In this document: positions 44,062-56,067 of the stretch, in pieces
Numbering within the stretch: the stretch's first letter is position 1
How the letters are laid out: every line of letters starts with the position of its first letter
From: Botrytis cinerea B05.10
Taxonomy: Eukaryota > Ascomycota > Leotiomycetes > Helotiales > Sclerotiniaceae
Direction of reading: 5' to 3'
DNA: 64,000 bases
Assembly (NCBI RefSeq): GCF_000143535.2
Contig: NC_037318.1
Span: forward strand, 1,922,001-1,986,000
The notes under the pieces: model-generated
The model's input: only the letters and a program-made list of their open reading frames with translations
Database searches by the model: none
What the model was told of the DNA's origin: nothing
Translations under genes and position numbers: made by a program

Positions 44062-46254
44062 CTACTCTTTCAAATCCTTCTCCACTTGGTCCCTACAGAT
44101 CGGATGATAGAAATCCTTGTTCTTCTCAAAGGTTTCGACGGCCAACTTCCTATCAACGACGACCAATTTTCTATAAAGTGTTCTGACGAACTTCATTCTA
44201 CCAACTTTACCCAACAACTCTGCAGTGGGTTGATATACTGTTTCATCCTTTGCAGCCAGGCCAACGCCGAAATAGCGGGAGCTGAGTTCGACGTTTTTGG
44301 TGTTGACAAGATTGTAAGCCTTGCCCATTGCTTGACTTTGAACTGGGGTGAGAGGGGTAGTGAAGAGTTGGACTTGTTGGAGGAAAACAACTACTTGGTT
44401 TGCGGCCCAACCTTCAATATCAGATGGGGAGGGTGTATAATCCTAGAAGGAATTAGTTTCTGTGTAGTGATGTAGTGTAACACATGATTTACCTTTGACT
44501 CCCATTTCTTTGCTAGAGCATAGCATTTGTCGACCAAGCTTGTGTCAAATTCTGGCTTTGAGGGAAGACCTGGCTTGTAGAACCAAGAATCCCAATCAAC
44601 TGACTCGAGGGCTTTAGAAGCAGCTGAATCGGAAGCAAAGAAATCAAGAAGCGTGGCCTTGAAATCATAAGAGTCGAGAGACTTTTTCTTCCAAGTGGTG
44701 AAATAATGTGGGATGAATTTATCCCAAGATGGTTTGCCCACGAGTCTCTCGAGATAGTAAAGGAAGTGGAAACCCTGGCTAAGTTAGACTTCAAGTCCTA
44801 AATTTAAATTCCTGGAGTTACCAACCTTCTCATATGGAACACTGCTGAAGGCATCATCTGGATCCTTACCCTTCAGATCGACAATCAACTTCGTGAATTC
44901 ATGATCTTCGCCATAGAGCTTGACAGAATCCTCTGTATGTAGATATTAGCTTCCGAAAATTTGCATCCAAAAGCATGACTTACCAAGAGCTTTCCATCCA
45001 ATAATGGAAGAAAAGTCTCTGTATGCTTCCCCATGAACAGCAGCAATGATTCTTCTTTCTAAATAGACTGTCCACCCCTCGTTCAGCCAGCTACATACGT
45101 GTTAGTTGAATAATTTCTACCTGCAAAAATTTCTCCATTTTCGTAAGAATGATAGCAAGTAAAGGGATTTGTGAAATTCTCAAAACCTACAAATGTTCCC
45201 AACTAGCGTTGGAGACCAAGTTACCACTCCAACTATGAGCCAACTCATGAGCAACCACATCAACATTCTCTCTATCCCCACTAATAATAGTAGGAGTAGC
45301 AAAAGTGAACACGGGATTCTCCATGCCACCGTAAGGGAAACTTGGTGGTAAGACCAAAACATTGTATTGGGTCCATTCGTAAGGATAGACAATTTTCTCT
45401 ATAGTCTCAATAAACTTCTCGGTATCTCTCTCGAGCTCCCATTTAGCTCCTATGAGCTCTTCTGGACCAGTGGATACGAGGGAACGTGGACCAATAGATG
45501 CGGTAGCAATATCACCTGATGCGAGAGCAAAGAGATAAGATGGCATAGGGATTTCCTGGTAAAAGGAGTAGAGAAGAGTTCCGGATTCTCCATTTTCACC
45601 ATGAACAAATGAACCTGCACCACGGGGCAAGCCACTGGCAAGAACGGGAAGAGGAGAGCGAATTCGGAAATCATATGTGCTCTTTACATCAGGAGTGTCT
45701 TGACATGGGAAGATCGAGCGGTTATGAATGGCTTGGCATTGAGAGAACATGTATGGGAACTTTTTGTTCGAGGTCTGAGCGGGAGTGAGCCATTGGAGAG
45801 CTGTGCATTTGTCGGTAGTTGATAGCGTGATGGCGAGTGCAATGACAGTACCCTTTGCTGCTCCACCTGGGATCTTCACAGAAAGCGGAGTGCCGAATGG
45901 TTCAATGCGTTTTTCGAGAGTCCATTCACCAGTCTTGTTCCCGTCAACTGCAACACTTTGCACATCAACAAAACTAGTATCGAGGATTATCTCTTCAGAT
46001 TCCTTATCCGTAATAGATTCAAGCTGTAGTGTAACTGTGCCATGAACTCGCTGTTTCGTGAAATCAATAGCCAAATCGGCGATTGTATGCTTCGTTCTCC
46101 AATTGTTATAATTCGACAAGGTGTTTGGATCACGTGGCATGTTGATGGTAGAAACTGTAGCCATCGTACGAGCTGTCACCGTTGTCTGACGGGCTGATAC
46201 TATTCGAGGTGCAGATGTGATGATACTGCGTCCGATAGAGAGCAAGGTATTCAT
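44062..46254 (-). CDS. Leukotriene A4 hydrolase / aminopeptidase (M1 metallopeptidase)
   Basis: Five exons on the minus strand: 46254-45191, 45090-44984, 44932-44826, 44774-44493 and 44442-44062 (646 aa), introns 50-100 nt. The substrate-recognition motif GGMEN (about residues 309-313) precedes the zinc site HELAH (336-340), and the third ligand Glu359 in WLNEGWT sits 18 residues on across an intron. C-terminal armadillo-type helices end [13 protein letters not shown]. The enzymes are bifunctional epoxide hydrolase/aminopeptidases in animals; fungal LAP2-type members mainly act as aminopeptidases. The N-terminal 35 residues before TINMPRDP are basic, Ser/Thr-rich and lack acids, suggesting a mitochondrial presequence, with Met31 (MATVST) as a possible cytosolic start. 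Confidence 0.95.
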
Positions 46255-49200
46255 GTAACGGGAACCCCTATTGGATGGAACAAAGATCTTGATTGCCGAA
46301 CCAAACTTGATCTCACTGGCGTTGGTCAGTGAAGGTCAAAGATTTCTTTCTTTCTGGGTTTGTGTTTGTATTTTGGTTGGAAGGTGGGAGGGGTAATCAC
46401 AATATCGGGCCTAAGGCCTCAACGGTAAAAATGACCTCGGGATCTTTGTAATCACATGATATGCCGTGCCTTCCTTTTGTGGCTAGCACATACCTTTTGC
46501 TTTCTTCCCCTGTCTCCTGAACTCCGAGAAGGCACAAATCTTTTTCACCCACATCACACACATTAGCCGGTACACGCAAAGTTTGACCAACCGAGAGATG
46601 GGTAGGTAGATCTAGGAACAGATCTAGAAGGATTTGGAAACCGGCCAGAAGGATCTAGCTGTCAGATTCAAATTAAAATCGAACTTTAATCTCCATTTGC
46701 CGTGTTTCATGGCTTTCAACTGTTGTAGAGAGGAGGATTTGGGCATTTTCACGATGTTTCCATACGGCAGATGATCACGGAGGAGGAAGGTACTAAGGTA
46801 TAGTGTTGTATGTGTCACACTTCAAACCCTCGAATACGAAATGAAGCCACGAAAAGTCTCATCCAAAATAAACAGCAGACATACCTAAGCATTGGTTATA
46901 TGTACAACTATCACGTACAGAGGAGGAAACCCGGTCTGGGGGCTCTCCTTTGCAGGCTGCAAGCTGCGGCTGGTCGCATCACAGTGACCTGTGATACATC
47001 CCAATCATCTAAATAGCCATAGGATATGGTAACTGCGTACGGTAAAAAGTACCAGAATTAGCGAGGGGCTTGAATTAAATCATCCCGTCGAGTTTTCCAT
47101 CCCCGGCCGGGTCAAGAACTTGGTACCTTCCTCACTCATACCCAGATCCGCCCCCCCCCCCCGCTTAATGTCAGAGACACGAACTACAATCAAATCTATT
47201 TGAGATTTTTGATGGCGATAAAACAAGCCTGAGGGGGAACAATAGGGGGAATAGATGTGTAGTTTGGGTTCTGGAATGGGGGATGGAGTATCTTCAGCAA
47301 ATCCAAGGCAAGGTACAGGCACAATAAGGACGAACTGGACTGAAACTTGGGATTTTTGTGGGAGGATCCTGGTGAAAGCTCAATTGCCGTATGTAATGCT
47401 GAATTATAGTTTGGTGTGACAATACAACAATGGACCTGGGGTATATTAGACATGTGAATAGTGATGTGGATGGATAGTTGCAAATATGTTATAGGGGACC
47501 ACGAGGTTAATGGTTTGAAGGGGAACTTATGGAGCTATCCCAGGGGCACAGTAAACTTTCCAAAGAACCCAACAAAATTTAGTAATAGATGTAATTATGA
47601 GTAATTATCTCCGAAATATCTGTCGACTATTTGAAGCATTGAATACGCTTGGTAGCAGATGAAAACTGGATTGATATGTAAACACACACTCAACGAAGGG
47701 GAACTCAGGGATCAAATCATTCTTGGCATACGTATCAATCGTAGCCACCGACGAATTTTCCAATCCAAATACCTCATTGCGCCTTCTCGCACAGATATCA
47801 ATCGCAGTGTAATCAAAAGTCTCCCCATTTATGCTTGATAAGAATTCTCCACTTCCTCCGCCGTTCCCACTTTCACTCCACGGTACCTGAAGACCCACGA
47901 TCTCAAACATACATCGTAGTAAAAGGCAGCTCAAAGAGTCCGTATTTGAAAATTTCATTCCTGTTCATCCTTCCACATAGCCACAGTTCTCCACTATCGT
48001 CGTGCTTCAGATTTTACTTGGTTTACTGGCGTGGTATCGAAAAGTCGGGAGCTCCTAATATATTCTGTTGACTCGTTTCGAACCACAGGCTTGGCACCAA
48101 TGAACACCCCATGCTGACCCCGATTTTTCAGGGTGAGAGACTAGACTGGTTACAGCTGGTCGGCTTTTCTATTATGCTGGGAGGTATTTATCCTGAAGTT
48201 TCTGGGATATTTTGATATCGGCGCTATTACTATAGGGCGAGAGGGCCAAGTCTTCAGGGTTTAACGCCGGAAGTTAGGTTTAAGCACGGAATGTTGACCA
48301 AAGCTAGTATTTATCTTTTGATGAGATTCATGAAGAATTTGGCTGTATTAGGTACTCGATCCATTTTGTTTTTCCCATGCAAAAACTCAACGCATGGAGG
48401 TGGTGGGGAAAGTTTTCCTGTCTGCAAAAGGTCAAGAATGTGATATAATCGTACGATTTAGACGAATCTAGACACTTATTCTCCGAATGTTTCTCAATTT
48501 GGATTGAAGAATTTTAGATGCATGATGTACAATTCAAAGGCCTTTTTTGTGCATGATATTCATAATTGACATTGACAGACGTTTCCTTACCTCTAAACAA
48601 AGTGTCACAGTAGAGAATTACACTACGGAGCTACGGAGAATTAATGATGGATTATTGATGAACATTATGCATTTCTAATTTGGTACCGTGTTAATGAGAA
48701 TTCGACGTAGGAAGAACTGGACTACAGCTTCCATTTTATGATGATGTTCCTTCCCGCAAGCCAAAACTCGTGGAAAGATACGAAAGGAGGATCTGTCTCG
48801 TGGTACCTTCGATATTCTTTTGTATGACGGACTAATGTTCTCGTTACAGAAGCCATGTGCTGACGGTTACGTGATAGGCCAAATATAGCCCTTCGACTCC
48901 GTCGTGAGAACCATTGAGACTCGATCATGATATCTTGGGTAGCATTGGAGAAAGCAATGCAGTTTGGATTTGGAAAGTGCTTTCCCAAGAAAACATAGTT
49001 TCAAACTATGTGAACAATAGGATCTATTCATGATCAATCATGGGGATGGATTCAAAACAAACCCGGAAGTATTGTTCCGTCCCTCATTTAGAAATACAAG
49101 TAGGGTTTGAATCATGAAATTGAAGTTATTTACTAGATATCAATGCGAAGCATACATGAAATGCGGCAGTGATCAATCATCCTATGTAGATCTGACTCGC

Positions 49201-52200
49201 AAAATCGTATTTTAGCGTGATCTGTAGGATTGTACCCCTTTATGCATTGGAACAGCATATAACGAAAGATGAGATGAAAATGTGAGGTTTCAAACAAACG
49301 CAGGAAGATGAAAAAAACAACTCCTGACTTTCAGAGTATCCGCATAACTTTGAGATGACGGAGGTGTGAGGGAGAGAGATGTGATGGAGTGCATTTCTGC
49401 TACTGCTGAAGCCACACAGCTTCACCGTTCTTCATACCGGTATTTGGTAGGTTGCCGTGAAGCCATTAACAAGGAAAATGAAGAGATGGAAAAATGGGAC
49501 GAAACAAACACCCCCCCCCCCCCCCCCCCCCTGAGAATCAATGAAGTTCTTGAAAAATGCCTATTAGGTATCGCATATAGGTTTGTGTAACAAAATGTCA
49601 TCCGTTATGGAGTCTACTTCTTGTATTATAGACATTAACCAAACATACGGAGTATCTTATGCCTATAACATATGTTCTATTGACAAGCTTTAGGGTTCCA
49701 AACTGTGGTGTATGAGTTCCTATTGGCGACCGTTATACTAATGTGCGAACTTGTGGGGAATACCTGGCCGTCGCCGTTTGGAAAGTATAACCTTTCGTTG
49801 AATATTTCGTTGTTCATTCCGGACGAATTCTTAGATTGATGTTGTACCCCTTTATTATTCCTATAAAGATTTTGAATCAATTGGATAGCTGTTTAATTTT
49901 CTGATTTTATCTCAGAATGACGTTCAATCAGACAATTCCCGCGTGGGGTTTCGGAGGGGGAAATAAAGTAAATATTAAGCATCGAGATTTTCCCAATTCT
50001 CCACATTTGCACTTTCCAGCTCACACTCAAGCTTTCACAATCCCGGCCACTTCTCGTGGCAAAGAGATCCAAAGCTAGGAAAATAGATTTATCCAACGAG
50101 ATATTTGCAAAACACTTTCTCAGAGTAATTATCGTAGAATAGCAGGCTATCTGGATGGGCAACAAGGAAATGATTTCCATTTGTAAGGTCATCTAGGTCA
50201 TCATGTCCAACACGGAAATGATACGAAGAGCTCGAACAATCCATCGTCGATAATGATTGGTCAACATACCGGACTGGTGCCGAACAGATTTAGACTCTTG
50301 TATCAAGGAGGTTTGAGAGTTCTTCTCCACATAAGTTAGTCTAGAGGTTGAGACTGCACAGACGAATGCGGAATGAATTACTGAATAGGGTCATTTGCCT
50401 ACCCCACTGTGAAGTCTTCGCCGGCTCTTCAAAAGTTATCAACATTCACGAACGGATGCAGTCTTAGAGGCAATTAGCTGTTTTCCTGTGAGATCATCGA
50501 GATGTCGGAGATTAGGAACGTTTATCCAAATTTCTTGCAAATCTTTATAGTCTGTGAGGCAGTTAGAACAGTTCTAAATTTGTGATGATTGATCATGAGA
50601 ACGTAGCAAACAAATCAACATGATATGATATGATAGGCGAGTCATAAGGATAAAATTAACTTTCACATAGTCTATTAAGTGTGTGATCAAGTGGCGGAAG
50701 TCAGTAAACTGAGTTTTCTTATGATGGGAACTTTCTTCTAGAAACAAAATTAGTCTCAAAAACTTGAATAATGAGGCTTTTGAGGAGAATGCATTATCAA
50801 GAACAGCGTTAGCAAAACGAGTAAAGCAATAAGAACCTCGGTTGACATCTATGATGATAAGATAACAGAGCAATCACCCGAGATTTTTTCCATCTGTTCC
50901 ACAATGGGATTTCCCATTCTCAAAAACATGATATTTTGTTTTGAAGTTCTCGTCAGTTCTTTCCAAGATTCGATGTGGAGCCTACAGATGCAGCACCTAT
51001 CAGTTATAGCGATTATGCCTGTTTTAGGGCGTTAAGACGGCTTTCTGAAGTTTAATCTCCAAACAAAAACCTCCACATCGACCCCGAAACTAGAAACGAT
51101 CCACTGATTCACGGATAAGAACAGCATTTGAACAAAATAAATCAAAGATGCTGTTCCGATTTGCCCAACTCTCAACCCTAAATCGACGTCTGTGCAAGTA
51201 CATCGCCAACTTGCCAAGCCAGCCCAATCTTCTGATACGAAGCTTCTTTCCATGTGTCCCATGTTGATCATCACAACTAGTAGGATGAACGTAATCTATC
51301 AAACTTCCCGGAGGTCACACCGAGACAATCAGTATAGCCTTCGATCAACTTCAGAATGACATTAAGTCATCATGTCAATACCATGAATTTCGAACTTCCG
51401 ACCCTGATTCAGCCACCTCCTCGAGTAAGCAGGTACATATTTTTCTTATGATTCACCACTAATGCTTATCACGAAGTTCTTGAATCTTCATGTCTTACGG
51501 TCCCCCTTCTTTTTGACCTCCTCCCTTTTTTCTACCTAGTTAGTACAAGCACCTATTAATTCTTCTTACACACCAGTAGCTAGCCCTGGACATAATCCTG
51601 TGCTCCTTGCAACTTATCATGCAGTCAACGACTTTTCTTACCTAGTTTTTCCTAGCTTCCATGTGTATTCCTAGTTTTCCATGCAGTTACATGGCTGCCA
51701 TGAATGTGCACGGGGCAGCACGGACCCTTGGTTGATTCCGTCAACGTAAGCGAACTACTATCCTGTCAAAAGCTCCAAGCGGTTTCATTTCATCAGCCAC
51801 CCTTGTTTTGTCACTAGCACCCTCAAACACTTGCCAAAATCACAATTTCGCCTCTCTGCACTAGCTACTCTGCACAGTGCCTTGGTACAGTATGATTAAG
51901 TGAAAGAGGCAAATAGGTAACTTCGAAGTTTAAAGTTGTCTTCCCCCGTACTTTATCCGGCATCCTGCACGCTTTTCCACATGGTTTGGTGCTTACTAGC
52001 CCCCTTTTGTCATTGTGCCTGTCTCAGACGCTAAAACAATCGATGTTCACTCTATAGTAAGAGAAGAAAAGAAAGGGCACTAAAGGGCCCTGCTGCACAC
52101 TACCTTATAGACTAGGGATAATATATCAAGAATATTACATATCCCCACTTGAACCCTCGCTGGGTCGGTCCAAGTGTCTGGCACTGCTTGAGTATATCTT

Positions 52201-52384
52201 AGTCCTGTCTTTTCCGCCTCTTAGAGTCTTCAAGTGGATCGAGTCTATTTACATGTTTCTTTCTCCGCTATATTAATATATATGTCACATTCCTTCTTAC
52301 ACAACTGAGTATCGAACTTTCTTTCCTACACCCATTGAATCGGAAAATCGAGCCGGGAGCTTCGAAGCGGATCAATTCCTTAAT
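46255..52384. other. 6-kb gene desert
   Basis: No open frame has a recognisable family or convincing exon structure. Contains C-runs at 47151-47162 (C12) and 49511-49531 (C21). The last kilobase is C/T-rich and is probably the long promoter and leader of the Uds1-domain gene. Confidence 0.5.
49511..49531 (+). repeat. C21 homopolymer tract
   Basis: Twenty-one consecutive C residues after an ACAAACA stretch. Confidence 0.9.
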
Positions 52385-54641
52385 ATGGCTCACATTTCCG
52401 AATACATGGTCGATGCTACGAGCAGCATTGGCCTAAATAACTTAATAGCTCGTGAGATGGGTGTATCTTCTTCATCTCAAGACACTGTATGTCCTTATCT
52501 TCGTGATCAAGCTGGTTCTTGCTCACATTATATTTAGCATTCGGAATCCCCAGTTATGGAAGAGAAAGAAAAACATATTTGGCGAATGCATCAACCTAGT
52601 GAAGCACCACGAAAATACAGTATATTCCCTAAAGAGAAGCTATCGATTGGTTCAGATCGACAAAGTCCAGAGTCCTCATTACCATTGGCCTTGGGAGAGA
52701 AGCACAACATTCAAAAGCCCAAAGAATTGAACAAACGAAGAAAACCAAGTGTCACTGAGTTGGGACCAATGACTACCGTTCATGAAGTCTCGATGGATTC
52801 TCGTAAGTGCCTTGAAACCCTCATAAGTGTGCTTGATAATAACGTCGGACAGCTACTATTCCAGGACGTCCTCCTCTACACGAAAGATCTTCTAGTGCAC
52901 CAGGTGGTAAATGGAGACAGCATACATATGGCGAATCTTTAGTTGCATGTATTGAGGGGCCAATTCTAGATGAGAATGCTGAGATTGAAAACGAGATTAA
53001 TGAATCTTACGGTTTGAAGAGACAACGATCAAAATCTAATTGCCGTTCGCAATCACCCAAACCACTTTCACCAAAATCTTTGGCTCCTCTATATATCCCA
53101 TCCAGAAGTGCTCCAATGCCACCAAGAATCCGTACTCAATCTTCACCAAGTACACTTAGATCACCAATGCCACCACAAGTTCCACCAAAGTCTGCTAGAA
53201 TGATGGAGCCATCCCCATATCATAGATCTTCTCCTTATACCCCTTCACCATCTGTTAGTATTTCTACAGCAGCAACCACTCCAAGCTCTCCACCAGAAGG
53301 ACGTTCTTCTCCAAAACCTTGGATATCCACTGGTCGATCATCACCAAAACCATGGATGAATCTATTCTCCGGACGATCATCTCCCAAGCCAATCAAAGAT
53401 GCCTCATCCATCATGCAGCAAAGCGCAAATTCCAGCTCAATCACTCTTCCACTCCCAACCCCGAGACGAGTATCCCCAGGTCATTTCCGCAACCAATCTG
53501 AATCATTCTCCCAACAGCCACGAGCCGGAACTCTCACTCACGATGTACCTCGTCGACGTGGGGGATCCGAATCTGGTCCCTCGATAATGGATCGAGGAAG
53601 ACCTAAGAAAAGAAGTGATGGATCACCCATCAAAGCATCGGCCCCCAAGATCTCGCATTCAAAACGAACTCCTACTTCGGAGGAGCAATTGGCTTTCGAA
53701 CATTTACCCCAGGGTATCAAGGCTTCTCAAGCAAGTTCAAAAATGACACAAACGGAAATGGAGACACTTAGATGCCAGGCTATTGGCCAAGTTTGTCGCT
53801 TTGAGGTTCTCAATTCAAAAGATGTGGATAATCTTTCAAGAGTATGTTAATTCCTCTCCCATTTCCAGTATCCTGCTAACAAATCCAGGAACTCCGCGCT
53901 CTAGACGAACGCTGTCTCTACCTCCGCAAAACCCACCGCTCCCTCCGTGCCGGTCGTCGCAATCTCCACGATCGCATTTGTACCTATCTCCGCTCGCCCC
54001 GCACCGCAAGATTCTCCCACGATGCCATTCTCAAACAAGAGGAAGCACTATCAGAACTCGATTCATCAATCGATGACTGGGTGTCCAAACTCGACCAGGC
54101 CGAGAACAGACGCACACGAGTGCGTCAAAAGTTATTGGAACATGTTGCCGCTGCTGTTTTTATGCCCGTTACTAGTCCTACAGTTGAAAAAGATAATAAT
54201 AGTATAAATACCATCACACCTCCACGAAGTCCCATCAAGGGGATCAGTCCTGTGCGAGAAAGTCATCGCACAGTCGACGTTATCCCTCCTCAACCCAAAC
54301 TCTCCGAAGCTGAACTCAAAGAGAAGAGAGAATCGAGACGTAAAGCTGTGGAGTCTATCCGCATCTATGCGGACTCGGATGTTTTTGCCCTGTTGGCCGA
54401 TGTTGAAGATGAGATTAATAGAATGGGCGATCCTACTCTGTCTTCCTCTTCGTCGGATGAGTCCCACGAAGAAAAGCAAGTAGCAGCTAAACCACAAGCC
54501 CCTCGAAAAGAAAAGGCTACTGAAGCTTTGCAAGCTGAATCCCGTTTCTCATCTTCTGCGCCTGCGGCACCAATGTCGCCGTTCTTGCTTCGACCAATGG
54601 TTTTCACCATGCCCGCTGGAAAGCAAGGTGTTAAGGTTTAG
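52385..54641 (+). CDS. Uds1 (up-regulated during septation) domain protein
   Basis: Four exons: 52385-52486, 52538-52802, 52865-53841 and 53889-54641, giving 698 aa. The N-terminal half is disordered and very rich in Ser/Pro with repeated GRSSPKP units (about residues 215-250), suggesting phosphorylation and SH3-type contacts. The conserved part spans the last junction: TLRCQAIGQVCRFEVLNSKDVDNLSR joined to ELRALDERCLYLRKTHRSLRAGRRNLH and SIDDWVSKLDQAENRRTRVRQKLLEHV, which matches the coiled-coil Uds1 domain (PF15456) as I know it. The domain is named for a fission yeast gene induced during septation; its molecular function is unknown. Splice phases all restore the frame. Confidence 0.85.
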
Positions 54642-55243
54642 ATCTTCACCTACCTGATCTATCTTTGTGTTCTTTCATTTTTGCGGGCAATTCTCCCATG
54701 TTTCTTAGTGTTTTTCCCGCATTAATCTCATTGGCGTTTTGCTTCCGTGTAGAAACGTATAACGACTTTCACGATTATCATCGTCTGCTATGCTGCTATG
54801 ATACAGCTGTCTTTCTTTTTGGTTACTCTAATCTCTTTACGGTTTTTCTTTTTGCTATACTCGATTCTATGATACCAATTTTATTTTAATTCTTAAAAGG
54901 GGAACTTTGGCTTGGGGAATATATTATACAATACTGTCTATCATTCAAATTTCTTTTGTATAATGGGATGGATGGATTATGGGTTGATGGAAGGAAAGAT
55001 GGAATGTGTCAGGAAATTTTTCATTGGAAGGATTTGGGATGAAAGGGAAAAGAATGGTGAGGAAAGAAGTACATAAAGCTACAGAGATTAGCTATCAAAA
55101 AAGATTCGAAAATAGGTAGATATTCATAGGATCTCAAACTGGGATGGCATGAGAGCAAATAAAATCCTCTTCTATTCCATATTAAAACTGCTCTATTACC
55201 AAATGAAAATCGTGAGAATTGTGTCAAAACCTCTTCCTCTTGT
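54642..55243. other. convergent intergenic region
   Basis: 3' flanks of two convergent genes. T-rich and A-rich stretches but no gene-like signal. Confidence 0.6.
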
Positions 55244-56067
55244 CTACCATCCTCCCATCCTCCTCAATCCAATATTACTCAAAGTTCTCCCATCTATAAC
55301 CCCACTGCCTTCTAATTTCTCTCCATTTCCCAACATCAACTCGGTAATCACCTTTCCCATCTCCCTGGTCGGTGTATTCAAATTCTTCCCCACAGCCCTT
55401 ATAACTGGAGAAAGCCCTATATCCAGCAACTTCATGATACCTTTTTTCTGGGGTATGAATTCCTTGATCTCTTCATGTTGAATAGGATCCACCGCGGCTG
55501 GTCTCACATTGTACACTTTGAGATTCTCATAACCTTTTTCTGCAGGGAGGGCGAGTAATTCGGCTTCAGTTTCACCTTTTACGACTCCGAACATGGGAGT
55601 TAGCACACCAGGAGCTAAGTTTGCGCCTTCGCCGGATATGTAGAGGAATTTGAAGGGTTTGGGAGAGGCAACGGAGGGAAGGGCTCGCGCGGCGTGGAGG
55701 GTGTAGGTTTTGGTTATCTCGGTATATTTTCTATGATTAATTCATTAGCATTATTCTTTAGACTCATAAATTCCCATTCTCGCAGAGTACGAAGGAAGAC
55801 TTACTCCTTCTCCATGCCCGCACTACTAGTGCCCAAAGCCCAAACACAGCCCTCTGCCCCCTTCAGTTGTTCCAAGACAGTCTCCGGGTAATTCTTAAAA
55901 TCAGAGTGGAGGATGACTGTTGCCTTTTTGCTATTTGCATGTGTTTCAGCAAGGGGAACAGGGTTTCGAGAGAGAATGGATATTTTGGTAACAGAAGGAT
56001 GTATGAGCATCTGATGGAGAATGCCGGAACCGACGAGACCGGTTGCCCCGGTTAGAATTAAATGCAT
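55244..56067 (-). CDS. NAD(P)-binding Rossmann protein, FMP52/TIP30-like
   Basis: Two exons on the minus strand: 56067-55805 and 55730-55244, with a 74-nt intron (249 aa). MHLILTGATGLVGS is the glycine-rich dinucleotide-binding turn (GxTGxxG, residues 7-13). SILSRNP (end of beta2), the D/F pair in HSDFKNYPE, and CVWALGTS continue the atypical short-chain dehydrogenase fold. Exon 2 gives FKFLYISGEGA, KGETEAELLAL (containing the K of the usual YxxxK region) and VYNVRPAAVDP. Yeast Fmp52 is an outer-mitochondrial-membrane or stress-linked relative. The ATG at 56067 directly precedes the binding motif; the open frame continues upstream but would add an unneeded hydrophobic extension. Confidence 0.85.

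Noticed and set aside
47605..47958. 117-codon minus-strand frame with ATG
   Set aside because: No recognisable motif, isolated, and not linked to other exons; could be real but cannot be supported.
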